From Cloacibacterium sp047601505 (GTDB lineage Bacteria > Bacteroidota > Bacteroidia > Flavobacteriales > Weeksellaceae), in assembly GCF_047601505.1 (NCBI RefSeq), contig NZ_JASGJD010000001.1, positions 2,418,001-2,482,000 on the forward strand: a DNA stretch of 64,000 nt. Reading direction: 5' to 3'. Below, piece after piece: positions 9,219 through 18,166 of the stretch. How positions within the stretch are numbered: the stretch's first letter is position 1; the number at the start of each line of letters is the position of its first letter. The notes beneath the pieces were generated by a model, which was not told the origin of the DNA, made no database searches, and saw only the letters and a program-made list of their open reading frames with translations. Both the position numbers and the translations under genes were made by a program.

Positions 9219-9884
9219 TTAGTTAAATAGGTATTTGTATTTTTGAATAATATCACTGACTATTAACTTGTCTATATTGAGGTAATTCCGAAGTACTGGA
9301 ACTTGATAGAGATAAGGAATCTTTTTTGCATTTTCCAACCGTAAAATGATATAGAGAATATTACCGTTGATGTTCCTCACTCTGGTAAAAACCTTTTCGA
9401 TAAGCATTTCTCGATCACTAGCATCCAACAGAAAGTCCTTATTTTCATTGAGAATATCCTGCGTTACTTCCCGTTGAAGCTTCATTGTTTGTTTGCCGAT
9501 TTCAACATAATACTTTGACACGAGGATGGCATATTCAGGATGTTGTGCAGTTAAATCCAGCATTTTATTGGAATTGTTTACTATTCTACCCAAATACTGA
9601 TAGAGATATATCAGCTTTTTACTTTGCGTAAGAGCAGAGTTGACATTTTTTAATTGCTGGTAGATGTATTCCTGAATGGCAATCACCTGAGTAATTTTAT
9701 TATTAATCTCATCATAAAGTTCTTTCTGTTTTTTGTAGGAATCTAAAAAAGTCTGTTCGCTGACTAGACGAACTCCATGATTGACAGTAATCTGTGATAA
9801 AAGTTTTTCATTGATTACCACCTGCTGACTGTTTACAAAGACTCCTATAAACATCAGGATAACAAAGCTTAATTTATTCTTCAT
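9219..9884 (-). CDS. Exported TraI-like paralog 3 (helical periplasmic protein)
   Basis: 221 residues with a signal peptide (1-19, ending VNSQ). The mature part is predominantly helical. It shares a recognisable plan with the protein at 10581-11234: a region ending LTAQHPEYAILVSKYY (compare LASQHPQYAIFGVKAS), a helical middle, and a C-terminal INIDKLIV-type segment ending in IIQKYKYLF (compare IMNRYKRNF). The pair therefore looks like an old duplication. Its place between traG and traJ is that of TraI/TraH in Bacteroides elements; function is presumably in the periplasmic part of the channel. Confidence 0.65.
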   Translation of the reverse strand: MKNKLSFVILMFIGVFVNSQQVVINEKLLSQITVNHGVRLVSEQTFLDSYKKQKELYDEINNKITQVIAIQEYIYQQLKNVNSALTQSKKLIYLYQYLGRIVNNSNKMLDLTAQHPEYAILVSKYYVEIGKQTMKLQREVTQDILNENKDFLLDASDREMLIEKVFTRVRNINGNILYIILRLENAKKIPYLYQVPVLRNYLNIDKLIVSDIIQKYKYLFN

Positions 9885-9886
9885 TT

Positions 9887-10570
9887 CTAAAAGGATTTAA
9901 TATTGTTCATGATACTTTCCACCACTTGTTTATCTCTGTTGATATAGTACTGGAAAGCTCTTTTATTGCGTAATACTTTTGCTTTGATATCCCGTATTTT
10001 TAAAAGCATATGGGTAGAGTTTCTACTTAAAGTTTTGACTTCTCCCAAAGCATAATCCAACAAAATTTTACGTTCTGATTTTTCCATTTGATTAATTGCT
10101 CCGTAAGACAGGATGATACCTGTTATAAGGCGTACCGTCATTTGCAAATCATCTACAAATTGAACCTGAGAAGGTAAAACCGCTATAATGGAGTAAGGAG
10201 CTGTATTGATTTCATCAATAATAGCCGTTTGATTGTCGGTAATTTTGGTGATCTCCCTGCTCATCGCTATTCCTGTAGGAATAGCCTGAATAGCAAATGA
10301 AACAATTCTTAGCCTGTCCTGAATTTTGGTTACCTTATCTTTGAAGCCTTTCCATTGCGATTGATTGGCAGTTTCAACAGTAGCATTCAGCGTTTGCTTT
10401 TGTCGCATTTCTTTCTGCCTGTCATGTTCTTTCATCGTGGAACTTATTTCTATATTCATCATTGGAAAGGAAACATTTTCTTGCTCCCATGCTGGCGTAG
10501 AACCACCACTTGATGATGTAATTATTATATAAACCATCAAACACAATAGAATTTGAAAAACCTTCATCAT
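9887..10570 (-). CDS. Exported TraI-like paralog 2 (divergent)
   Basis: 227 residues. The N-terminus (1-20) is a signal peptide followed by a Ser/Gly-rich segment. The rest is helical, with a hydrophobic stretch near 140-160 (LITGIILSYGAI) that may be a membrane or buried helix. The C-terminal YINRDKQVVESIMNNIKSF resembles the ends of its two neighbours (GYINTDKGIVENIMNRYKRN), so it may be a third, more diverged member of the same family. It starts 10 bases after the upstream gene stops. Either of the two adjacent ATG codons (10570 or 10567) could be used. Confidence 0.6.
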   Translation of the reverse strand: MMKVFQILLCLMVYIIITSSSGGSTPAWEQENVSFPMMNIEISSTMKEHDRQKEMRQKQTLNATVETANQSQWKGFKDKVTKIQDRLRIVSFAIQAIPTGIAMSREITKITDNQTAIIDEINTAPYSIIAVLPSQVQFVDDLQMTVRLITGIILSYGAINQMEKSERKILLDYALGEVKTLSRNSTHMLLKIRDIKAKVLRNKRAFQYYINRDKQVVESIMNNIKSF

Positions 10571-10580
10571 TTTAGGACAT

Positions 10581-11234
10581 TTAAAAATTTCGTTTATACC
10601 TATTCATTATGTTTTCTACAATACCTTTATCAGTATTGATATACCCGGCAAATGGATTAATGGAATTCCAGAACCCTAAGCGGTTGACTTTTTCCAATCG
10701 TAGCTTGATTGCCAATAACCAAAGCTTTAGTTTTTTTACATTTTCGGAAATATTGTGCAGGATTTTGTAACGGTCTCCCGTTGTTGCCAAATTCAGCTCA
10801 CCCGATGCAAGAATATCAGATACATCCGTTACGATTTTCAGACTTTGCTCATACGTTTTTTGAGAAGCTTTTACACCGAATATCGCATACTGAGGATGCT
10901 GTGAAGCCAAATGGACAACCTCTGACGAATAATTGTAGCATTTATTCAGCTCGGAATAAATCTGTTGTACCTGAATTCCATTCTGTAATGTCCCTGAAAC
11001 TTCTTTCAACCCTTTCAGTATTTTATTCTGAATGTCATTAGCAGCTACCATCTGGGTTCCTACCCATGTTTGTGCATCTTTTAACTTTGACGTTTCCTCA
11101 ATGACTTCATTCTGTTTGGCTTTTAGATTTTCCGAATACAAAATCATCGCAGCCGTAACCGTAGGATCTATGTAGGTATTTTGGGAATACATTAAACTCC
11201 CGAATGCTAAAAATAATAGGCTAAACTTTTTCAT
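10581..11234 (-). CDS. Exported TraI-like paralog 1
   Basis: 217 residues with a signal peptide (1-17, ending MYSQN). The helical mature protein contains LASQHPQYAIFGVKASQKT and ends GYINTDKGIVENIMNRYKRN. The start overlaps the traG stop by 14 bases, which indicates translational coupling to the VirB4 ATPase. The gene occupies the TraH/TraI position of Bacteroides elements. Periplasmic location is predicted from the signal peptide; a VirB5-like minor pilus or channel role is only a guess. Confidence 0.65.
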   Translation of the reverse strand: MKKFSLLFLAFGSLMYSQNTYIDPTVTAAMILYSENLKAKQNEVIEETSKLKDAQTWVGTQMVAANDIQNKILKGLKEVSGTLQNGIQVQQIYSELNKCYNYSSEVVHLASQHPQYAIFGVKASQKTYEQSLKIVTDVSDILASGELNLATTGDRYKILHNISENVKKLKLWLLAIKLRLEKVNRLGFWNSINPFAGYINTDKGIVENIMNRYKRNF

Positions 11235-14200
11235 ATTGATATTCCTCTTTATTGATTAATTCTGAAAAACTGATATTTTGATCTTCCATTTCCTGGGAGA
11301 TGATTTTGAACACATTAAGTTTTTTATTTTGGTTTTTCATTTTACAGTAGTATGACATTACTTTTTCATCCAAAGGATTCCGGTATAGATTGACCAGCGA
11401 TACGAGGTTTTCAAGACTGTCACCAAACCTCTTCAAATCGCTTACAATCTTGAGCAAAGCTTCATCATAGCTTCCATATTTTTGTACATAATACTCAACA
11501 GCGGATTTTTCTGGTTTTTCTGTGGTGTAGGTCAGATATTGCTCTATAGAAACTTCATTCCCGTATACCTCTCCCTTAGAACCTCGTTTGAGATAAAACT
11601 CCTTAAAACGGCTTCTTCCGGATTTGTTGTTGAGATTGTTAATCGTAAAAATCTTGTTTTGCTCCACCTTATTTAGGGAAAGCAAAGCTGCAATCCTGTC
11701 AAAGTTGTCCTTGAATTTGGTCTGGTCAAGAAGAATAAATGTATCGGAATTATTAATGATAGAATCTTTTACCACCGCATTCCCGATAATATCGTCCAGT
11801 TCCTGTGTTACCACTACTGCTTCGCCCCAGAATTTTCTTACGGTTTTGTAGAGATACAAAATGTATCCTCCCATCAGTTTTGAGGCAATAGCTTTCCATG
11901 CTTCTTCTATGATAAGGGCTTTACGGCGGTCTTTTCTTAACCTCATTTTCTGGATGAAGGTGTCCATAATAATGAGTGTTACAATGGGAAAAAGCTTTGG
12001 ATTATCCTTTACATTATCAATCTCAAAAACAATAAATGATTCGTTAAACAGCGTATTGTCAGCAGATTCATTCAAGGTTGTACCGTAACGTCCGCCCCTG
12101 TAAAAGTCCTTCAGAACAAACAAGAAAGTTCTCAGATTAAATTCATTCTCTTTGATACTATGCTTCTTATTATTCAAATAAAGAGGTAGGAATTTGCTGC
12201 AATAATCATAGAATCCATTGAAGGAAAGCTCTTTGATTGCTAACTTTTCTTCCAATTCCTTAATTTTCCTGATAATGGCTTTTCTAAATGATTCGTTCCA
12301 TTCTTCGGGTGTTTCAGGTGGTTTGATAATGTCATTGGATGTAATAAGAATCATCTGCGTTTCATTATAGATTTTTCTCCTGTCTTCATCACCAAGCGTT
12401 TCATAAGCTTCATATACCTGATAAAACTTTTCACTGTCATAGTCGGGATTATTGATGTTTTTATCAGGATGATAGAATTTCAATAATTTTCTTCCTGCTT
12501 CTTTAACTTCATCTGGACTCGCATCGAATGCAATCCCTAAAACATCGTAATAAGTATGTTGTCCATTGACTTCATTCTCATATTGAGCATAAATATCTTC
12601 TTCATGAATATTATATTTACCGAGATAAAGAATGAGTTCTTCAGAACTTTTATTTTCATACCACTCAGTTCCCAAGTTGAAATATTGATGATAATAAGAC
12701 ATCAGCACATTGTCTAAAATGGATTTCTGTGCTGACGACATCGTAGCATCAGGACCTTGCCAGATCAGGAAAATCAGATTGGTTAAAAATTCTATTTTTT
12801 CAATATTGAATTCTTTTTTATCCATTAGGAAAGGATTCATAGTAATCGGTTTTTCTTCGGTATACTGAATGTATCTTCCTCCTTTATATTTGCATGTTCC
12901 CGAATAGGAATCTCCGGTATCCACAATAACCACATCATAGTTGTAGGTCAGATATTGCTCGATAATATTGTTCATTAAAAAACTCTTGCCTGAACCACTA
13001 GGTCCTAAAACAAATTTGTTCCTGTTGTTGATTCTCCCTGACTTCATTGGTAAATCCGAAGGATCTACTTTTAGAGGTACACCCTGTCTGTCGGTAAACC
13101 GCAGATAAAAATTGGATTCTTCATTCAAAGGGTAACTTTCTTTAAAAAAAAAACACAACGCCGCTTCGCTTGTCGTCATAAATAAATCGTATTCCCTGAG
13201 TTCCGTAGCATTACCCGGAATGGCTGACCGAAAAAGTTCCAGCTGGTTATACGCATTTTTAGAAACAATAATTCCTTTTGTGAAGAGCTTGTTTTCAATC
13301 ATGGACAGTGTTCTTTCCATTTCTTCCAGAGTATTTGTTGAAAATAAAATGGAAAAATGGGCATTGACCACGAGTTGTCCATCAATAGCGATATTATGGA
13401 GAAGGCTTTGTATTTCTTCTGCTATAATGGCATTGGACGGAGAATTATTAGCAGCTCCTTCGTGCTTTTTCTTTTTTTTGTCGAGTTCTCTTTGCTGTGG
13501 TGCCTGTAACGGAATGGTAATAACCTGATTGTAAATAATGGTTTCATAATCTTCTAGTTCATTGATGAAAGTAAAATTATCAACGGCTGTTTCAGATGCG
13601 GCTCCGTTTCCTCCCAATATGGAATATGGCTCTATTTCAGAGGGCAGATCAATGTTTTCTACATCGACATACGAGATATTCTTAACGAACCTATTTCCGA
13701 TTTGCAGATATTCATTGGTACTTTTGATATTATCAAAGGTGGGAGCATCATTAAACTTCATCGACAAAACACCTGAAATGTAATATTCCAAATCTTTCTC
13801 GAATAAAAACTCTGGTTCACAATCGCTCTGCTTCAAAAACATAAACACCTTTTGGCATTTGTCACGAAGCTCTTTATAGCTTTTTTCAGAGAACCCGTAA
13901 TGCTTGTTCTTCTTTTTCAGCTTATCATCTACGATATCCGTAAATAGTAGTACTGTTTCAATGGTTTTGAATAGCCTACCGTCAAAATGTTCGGAATATT
14001 TTTGTTGCAGGAACTGGTTGGATGGTTCTGCGGTATATCTTTTTTTACTGAAAATATCCAGCTTCTGAACTATTCTACCTTCACCGATTATAGACACTAC
14101 CTGATTGAGAACCGTATGAAAATGCAAATAATTATCGGGGTCTGCTGAATACTGCTCAACAATATTTTTTATTTTAATACCGATTATAGGATTCCCATAC

Positions 14201-14295
14201 TGCCCAAAAAGAACATCAAAATCCCAACCCTTATCTTTTCCATAATCGTAGCCGATAAAAGGAATGTTAAATGCTTGTTTTTTTGTTTTTGCCAT
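11221..14295 (-). CDS. traG: TraG/VirB4 conjugation ATPase with an internal J-domain
   Basis: The frame is open to 14403, but the upstream part overlaps traF. I choose the ATG at 14295 (MAKTKKQAFNIPF), which matches usual TraG starts and gives 1024 residues. Numbered from that start, Walker A GPSGSGKS is at about 431-438 and Walker B KALIIEEAW at about 792-800. Later motifs include VVTQELDDIIGN and LLDQTKFKDNF. TraG is the VirB4-like ATPase that powers pilus and channel assembly at the inner membrane. Between the Walker motifs lies a clear DnaJ-type segment at about 581-645 (YYDVLGIAFDASPDEVKEAG, then YHPDKN, then YEAYETLGDEDRRKIYNE) with HPD at 609-611. Bacteroides TraG proteins are about 830 residues, so the extra length is largely this insert and its flanks. 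Confidence 0.93.
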   Translation of the reverse strand: MAKTKKQAFNIPFIGYDYGKDKGWDFDVLFGQYGNPIIGIKIKNIVEQYSADPDNYLHFHTVLNQVVSIIGEGRIVQKLDIFSKKRYTAEPSNQFLQQKYSEHFDGRLFKTIETVLLFTDIVDDKLKKKNKHYGFSEKSYKELRDKCQKVFMFLKQSDCEPEFLFEKDLEYYISGVLSMKFNDAPTFDNIKSTNEYLQIGNRFVKNISYVDVENIDLPSEIEPYSILGGNGAASETAVDNFTFINELEDYETIIYNQVITIPLQAPQQRELDKKKKKHEGAANNSPSNAIIAEEIQSLLHNIAIDGQLVVNAHFSILFSTNTLEEMERTLSMIENKLFTKGIIVSKNAYNQLELFRSAIPGNATELREYDLFMTTSEAALCFFFKESYPLNEESNFYLRFTDRQGVPLKVDPSDLPMKSGRINNRNKFVLGPSGSGKSFLMNNIIEQYLTYNYDVVIVDTGDSYSGTCKYKGGRYIQYTEEKPITMNPFLMDKKEFNIEKIEFLTNLIFLIWQGPDATMSSAQKSILDNVLMSYYHQYFNLGTEWYENKSSEELILYLGKYNIHEEDIYAQYENEVNGQHTYYDVLGIAFDASPDEVKEAGRKLLKFYHPDKNINNPDYDSEKFYQVYEAYETLGDEDRRKIYNETQMILITSNDIIKPPETPEEWNESFRKAIIRKIKELEEKLAIKELSFNGFYDYCSKFLPLYLNNKKHSIKENEFNLRTFLFVLKDFYRGGRYGTTLNESADNTLFNESFIVFEIDNVKDNPKLFPIVTLIIMDTFIQKMRLRKDRRKALIIEEAWKAIASKLMGGYILYLYKTVRKFWGEAVVVTQELDDIIGNAVVKDSIINNSDTFILLDQTKFKDNFDRIAALLSLNKVEQNKIFTINNLNNKSGRSRFKEFYLKRGSKGEVYGNEVSIEQYLTYTTEKPEKSAVEYYVQKYGSYDEALLKIVSDLKRFGDSLENLVSLVNLYRNPLDEKVMSYYCKMKNQNKKLNVFKIISQEMEDQNISFSELINKEEYQYEKV
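12361..12555 (-). other. J-domain coding segment inside traG
   Basis: This 65-codon segment encodes a helix II/HPD/helix III pattern: YYDVLGI, a basic helix, HPD at 12463-12471, then a helix ending YETLGDEDRRKIYNE. The surrounding VirB4 frame is uninterrupted on both sides. All J-domain landmarks are present, so Hsp70 (DnaK) interaction is the known family property. Whether it recruits DnaK here is inference. Confidence 0.88.
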
Positions 14296-14581
14296 TTTGT
14301 AGAAGTCTTTTGTTGTTGAACTTTTTGGAAAAAATGAATATCTGATTGAAATTTTTGGTCTTGCTATAAAGACCATATTTATCTTGTCTTTTAAAGAGGA
14401 CATAAACGCCTCCTGCTGTTGCTACCAGACCCAACAAAGAGCCTAGTAATCCGAACTTTGAGAGCACCAATGCTGCAATGACACCACCTCCAATAACACC
14501 CACTGCATAAATGATATACTTGCCTTTGAGTCCGAAGAATACAAGAGGCTTTTTAAGCCCCTTGTAGAGATAGAATCCCAT
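14267..14581 (-). CDS. traF: Conjugative transposon protein TraF (DUF4133)
   Basis: 104 residues from ATG 14581, chosen because it avoids overlap with the traE stop and matches the common MGFYLYKGLKKPLVFFGLKG opening; another ATG at 14590 is possible. Two adjacent membrane helices (about 24-45 and 48-65) are followed by FKRQDKYGLYSKTKN, the DUF4133 pattern. TraF is a small inner-membrane protein (VirB3-like position) always found next to TraG. The 3' end overlaps the traG start by 29 bases, so the two are translationally coupled. Confidence 0.88.
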   Translation of the reverse strand: MGFYLYKGLKKPLVFFGLKGKYIIYAVGVIGGGVIAALVLSKFGLLGSLLGLVATAGGVYVLFKRQDKYGLYSKTKNFNQIFIFSKKFNNKRLLQNGKNKKTSI

Positions 14582-14582
14582 G

Positions 14583-14903
14583 TTAAGCAAAGAATGAGGT
14601 TACAAATTCCGGAACGACAATCAAAAAGATCATTGCACCTCCAAAACCCAAAATTTCTTTATTAACATCTTGATCACCATTCGTCCATTTGTTATAGACT
14701 CTAAGACCGCCAATAAATCCTACTAAACCACCAACAGCTTTTAGAATCAGTTTAATTGGATCCCAATAATCTTTAATGTCATCAGCAGCATCCGTAATTG
14801 CTGTAGCACCACCTTGTGCCAATATTGGGGTTAATGCAAAAAACAGTAATACAACAGCAAATGATTTTGTAAATAATTGATAATGTTTACATTGTTGTTT
14901 CAT
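14583..14903 (-). CDS. traE: Conjugative transposon protein TraE (DUF4134, VirB2-like)
   Basis: 106 residues. The signal peptide (about 1-29, ending PILAQGG) is followed by a short loop with AADDIKDYWDPIKLILKAVG, a membrane helix, a positively charged YNKWTNGDQDV loop and a second membrane helix. This is the DUF4134 pattern. By topology it corresponds to VirB2-type pilins. It is the first of the closely packed traE-F-G set, and 117 untranslated bases precede it, a likely place for a separate promoter. Confidence 0.87.
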   Translation of the reverse strand: MKQQCKHYQLFTKSFAVVLLFFALTPILAQGGATAITDAADDIKDYWDPIKLILKAVGGLVGFIGGLRVYNKWTNGDQDVNKEILGFGGAMIFLIVVPEFVTSFFA

Positions 14904-15020
14904 AATAATTAAAATTTATAGTTAGAATTGTGTGTGTTTTATTAAAAAAAATCATAGAAGGTGTGCAATCCATCATTAATTGAGTGGATCTTATAAGAGA
15001 TAAAAAGTACTTGCTAAATT

Positions 15021-15551
15021 TTAAATCATTGAATGATAAACCTTATGTCCTTCTTTATTTGAAATCAACTGGACACTGGTCTCGGCTAAATTTAGGATCT
15101 GGAAAAATTTTTCATGATAAGTTTTTGAGAGTTCCTGAGTTGTTTCCGTAGGTTTTTCTTGTGGTACAGTTTCCTCTGTACTAACAGCAGATAATTCATT
15201 CTGTTCTATATGTTCCTCAGTATTTTTGTCATCAAGGTAAAAAGCATCAATATCCTCTTCGGATTCAAATTTCTTTCTGAAGTAACTAAGGTCACGACTC
15301 TCATCCTGTTCTTGCTTTATTATAGAAAGCTCTCTTGAGTTGAATGAACTGGGTACATTGATATTTTCTACATCGTCAATTCTGATATCCTGAACTTTAT
15401 CATTGTTATATTCAGCAAATTCATTTAAGGAGAACTCTTGGATTTCTTCTTTTTTTTCAGAGTTATCCTTTTTAAAATAAAGATCGTTGATAATATTTCC
15501 TGCGTAATAAAACAGATAAATGGCTAGAATGGTAATTATTATTTTGGTCAT
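15021..15551 (-). CDS. Membrane-anchored acidic protein of tra operon
   Basis: 176 residues. One N-terminal membrane helix (4-18, IIITILAIYLFYYAGNII) is followed by a long acidic, Glu/Asp-rich and probably disordered region. The C-terminal helix (YHEKFFQILNLAETSVQLIS) looks conserved in character. It lies between the ParA-like gene and traE, a place held by TraB-TraD-type proteins in Bacteroides elements, but I do not recognise a named family. Single-pass inner-membrane location is predicted; function unknown. Confidence 0.6.
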   Translation of the reverse strand: MTKIIITILAIYLFYYAGNIINDLYFKKDNSEKKEEIQEFSLNEFAEYNNDKVQDIRIDDVENINVPSSFNSRELSIIKQEQDESRDLSYFRKKFESEEDIDAFYLDDKNTEEHIEQNELSAVSTEETVPQEKPTETTQELSKTYHEKFFQILNLAETSVQLISNKEGHKVYHSMI

Positions 15552-15571
15552 CTTCGGTAGAGTATTTTGGG

Positions 15572-16219
15572 TTATAAAGTGATTTCAAGAGTGTTATTAA
15601 TATGATCTATCAACTCAGTGAACGAATTCTTTACGGCATATTTCTGTTCATAGGTCAGTTTACGTGTATCAATAGTTTGCAAACAATTCCTTTTGAATAC
15701 CGGACTTTTCAACAGGGTTCCATATTTCCTGATCTCGGCATCCATTGATTCCTGATTCAGATATTTATAGCCCTTATCGTATTTGGAGCGGATAAATATT
15801 CTTTCTGCCTGGCTTTCAAGTAATCCCAGAAAATTGATAAATACCAGTGTCGACTTTACAGAAACATTGGAATACTCGAAAGGAATGACAATAAAATCGC
15901 TGTAAATAAGCAGGTCGCTGTATTTCACATCCAGTGTTCCGGCAAGGTCAAACAAATTAATATCTTCACTCTCCTTCAAGTTAATCAGCGTTTCAAAATC
16001 TGTAAACGGCTGCTCGTTTTCTTCTATAATTTCTACATCATACAACTTGGGAATGTCCAGTATTTCATCTTCTTTCCATTTGTGGTAAAAGGATTTCTGA
16101 AAATCAAAGTCGAATACATTGATCTTTCTTTGGGAACTCATTGAAATATAATTGGCGAAAGCAATAGCAAGTGTCGTTTTGCCAGTTCCGCCTTTTTGGG
16201 TTGCAAATGTGATAATCAT
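15572..16219 (-). CDS. ParA-family ATPase (conjugal transfer TraA-like)
   Basis: 215 residues. The deviant Walker A motif KGGTGKTT is at residues 9-16 and the switch region NLFDLAGTLDVKYSDLL contains the aspartate expected in Walker A'. Length is that of a short ParA/MinD-type ATPase. In Bacteroidota conjugation operons a ParA-like protein called TraA lies between mob and tra genes, as here. It may position the transfer complex or partition DNA. No ParB gene is adjacent, which favours the TraA interpretation over a plasmid partition pair. Confidence 0.82.
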   Translation of the reverse strand: MIITFATQKGGTGKTTLAIAFANYISMSSQRKINVFDFDFQKSFYHKWKEDEILDIPKLYDVEIIEENEQPFTDFETLINLKESEDINLFDLAGTLDVKYSDLLIYSDFIVIPFEYSNVSVKSTLVFINFLGLLESQAERIFIRSKYDKGYKYLNQESMDAEIRKYGTLLKSPVFKRNCLQTIDTRKLTYEQKYAVKNSFTELIDHINNTLEITL

Positions 16220-16225
16220 ATATTT

Positions 16226-16307
16226 AGTTGTTGGTTGTTGGTTGTCAGTTGTTGGTTTTAAAGAAGTATGTTGATTTTTTCATCAACTATCAACTAAAAA
16301 CCATCTA
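16226..16307. repeat. Degenerate GTTGTTGGTT-type repeat forming an imperfect inverted repeat
   Basis: Between mobB and the ParA gene, 16226-16258 consists of repeated TTGTTGGTTG units. The facing segment 16280-16305 (ATCAACTATCAACTAAAAACC) is its imperfect reverse complement, about 16 of 21 positions over the best stretch. Such GTTG-rich snippets are common intergenic repeats in Chryseobacterium-like genomes (recollection). It may fold in mRNA between the two genes. Confidence 0.45.
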
Positions 16308-17786
16308 CTATCTTCTCTTTTTCCTTCTTTTCTTGAGTTCATTTTCAGCAGGATCTTTTGCTGTTCCAGAGCTTTTCATCAGCTCAAAAAGCATTTCGTC
16401 TATGGCTTTACTCAGCTCATTTCCTAAGCTTCTTTCCTCTTGCATTTCCGGTTTTAGAAATTCCTGATACTGCTGTTCTCCAATCATAGATTTCAGTTCT
16501 CCGATGTAATGAAGTCTGGAATGAATGGCGTAATATTTTCCATCCTCCCCCATTATGATGCTGATATTTTCTTTATTTTGTGTTTTGAGGTATACTTTAA
16601 CATCATCTCTTATAGCACTATATATTTTCTTGTTCTTCAGTTTCTTATTTTCAAAGAGCATAAAATCCTTTATCTGAGCTTCTGGATAATGTTCTTTTAA
16701 TAATTCCATCAGCATCTTTTTTGTTTCCTGATTAGCGATATTGTAATCCTTCAGGATTTCAAAAAGTTTTTTGTCTAATGTTTCAGAAGTGAACTCAAAT
16801 AAGTTGTTCATTTTTAAAATATCACTACCTTTATAAACGCTCCCTGTTTTGTGGTCAATAATGGTGTAGCCAAAAGGGCGGAGTCCGCCTTCCAATTTTT
16901 CTTTGGTCTGATGTTTTTCATAGGCTTGGTGAAAAACAATGTCGATTCCAAAAGTGTCTTTCAACTTTTTTTGCAGTTCGCTTTCAAACTCGATTTTTGG
17001 TTTCCAATCTTCTTTTTGCTTTTCTTCTGGAAGCATTCCCTCTTGTTTCCGTCTGTCTTCCACCTTGAAAACTTTATTGGAATAGATGTTTTTATATTTT
17101 TCCAAAATCATTCTAATCTGTTTCGACCTCCCATCGCCTTTGTTATTGTGAAATACAATCTGCTTTCCTGACAGTGTCCGCTGTAGTACTCCGTTTTTTA
17201 AAATGTCTAAAGCATTTTCATCATTTGTGCTTTTTTTAAGCTTATAACCATTTTTAGTGAGTAGAGTTTCCAACTGATGGAGGGAACTTATTTTGTAAGT
17301 TAGCAGATTGCTTAATTTTTCTTGTTCTTTGAGCCCGTAGAGTTTTTCCATTGTATTGCTCATGGCTCTCTGGGCTTTCAGCTTTTCATAGCTGTCATTG
17401 ATTTTCTTTCCGGTCTGTTTACTGACTCTGGTAGAAACCAAGTGGACGTGATTGTTATCGGTATCCTTGTGATAAACCACAATATAAGGCTGTTTACCGT
17501 ATCCCATCTCCTTCATAAAATCTTCAGCAATTTTGGTTAATTCTTCTTTGGAATGCTCCTGAAATTTGGTAGAAATCACAGCGTGAAACTGTGGTTTTCT
17601 AACTTTTTCATTTTTCGAAACTGATTTAAGATAATCTCGAACTAGCTTCTTATTGCTCTCTTCAATAATGAATGATGGAAAATTTTTCATCAGCATCAGT
17701 TCTCCTTTTCCCTTATCGATTTTCTTATCATTGTAATTGACTCCCGGAAAATCAGACCCTGCCGCATCCATAATCTTGACAATCAT
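16308..17786 (-). CDS. mobB: MobB relaxase/mobilisation nuclease
   Basis: 492 residues. The relaxase domain occupies about 1-200, opening MIVKIMDAAGSDFPGVNYND. The three-histidine motif HKDTDNNHVH gives metal ligands H106, H113 and H115. The conserved Tyr nucleophile is not identifiable with certainty by eye; several Tyr residues lie in the N-terminal region. The long C-terminal part is Lys/Glu-rich and ends in a basic KKRRKKRR tail. The enzyme nicks at oriT and pilots the strand to the coupling ATPase. Its start overlaps the MobA-like stop by 4 bases, the normal mobA-mobB arrangement. Confidence 0.9.
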   Translation of the reverse strand: MIVKIMDAAGSDFPGVNYNDKKIDKGKGELMLMKNFPSFIIEESNKKLVRDYLKSVSKNEKVRKPQFHAVISTKFQEHSKEELTKIAEDFMKEMGYGKQPYIVVYHKDTDNNHVHLVSTRVSKQTGKKINDSYEKLKAQRAMSNTMEKLYGLKEQEKLSNLLTYKISSLHQLETLLTKNGYKLKKSTNDENALDILKNGVLQRTLSGKQIVFHNNKGDGRSKQIRMILEKYKNIYSNKVFKVEDRRKQEGMLPEEKQKEDWKPKIEFESELQKKLKDTFGIDIVFHQAYEKHQTKEKLEGGLRPFGYTIIDHKTGSVYKGSDILKMNNLFEFTSETLDKKLFEILKDYNIANQETKKMLMELLKEHYPEAQIKDFMLFENKKLKNKKIYSAIRDDVKVYLKTQNKENISIIMGEDGKYYAIHSRLHYIGELKSMIGEQQYQEFLKPEMQEERSLGNELSKAIDEMLFELMKSSGTAKDPAENELKKRRKKRR

Positions 17787-18145
17787 TTTGCGAGCATTGA
17801 AAAGATTTTGAGAAAAACTTCATTCTGCTGCTTTTTCAAAAGAACTATTTCAGAGAGCTTTTCCGAAAAATCCTTCAGGTCTTGTGTACTGATAAATTTC
17901 TGAGCATTGGCAATTTTAGCAATTTGGTTGATATTAGTTTCAATCTTTATAAATATATTATCTTGCTTTTCAATGAACGTTATTACCTTTCTTCTTTCGT
18001 CGTTCATCACTCTATTTTCAACAGAATTGATTATCAAGCTAGTAAGTGATATATTCATTGTTACACACTTTTTCTTCCATTCTTTCTTCATTTGTTTATC
18101 AATCCTGAAAAAAATAACATCTTCTTTAGTTCTATCTAAATTCAT
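17783..18145 (-). CDS. mobA: MobA-like relaxosome accessory protein (RHH type)
   Basis: 120 residues. The N-terminus (DVIFFRIDKQMKKEWKKKCV, then MNISLTSLIINSVENRVM) has the ribbon-helix-helix pattern of relaxosome proteins that bind oriT. The C-terminal half is a helical region with NQIAKIANAQKFIS, typical of the MobC/MobA family. It overlaps the relaxase gene by 4 bases. In many elements oriT lies just upstream of this gene, but here only 21 bases separate it from the stop of another gene, so oriT is displaced or lies inside that gene. Confidence 0.8.
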   Translation of the reverse strand: MNLDRTKEDVIFFRIDKQMKKEWKKKCVTMNISLTSLIINSVENRVMNDERRKVITFIEKQDNIFIKIETNINQIAKIANAQKFISTQDLKDFSEKLSEIVLLKKQQNEVFLKIFSMLAK

Positions 18146-18166
18146 CTTTTAATTGTATGAATATTC

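Noticed and set aside
9214..9256. Earlier start for the exported gene at 8387
   Set aside because: The first 14 residues overlap the upstream gene and precede a proper signal peptide; start 9214 is more consistent.
16226..16310. CRISPR-like appearance of GTTG-rich repeats
   Set aside because: Units are short, degenerate and without spacers; they form an imperfect inverted repeat.
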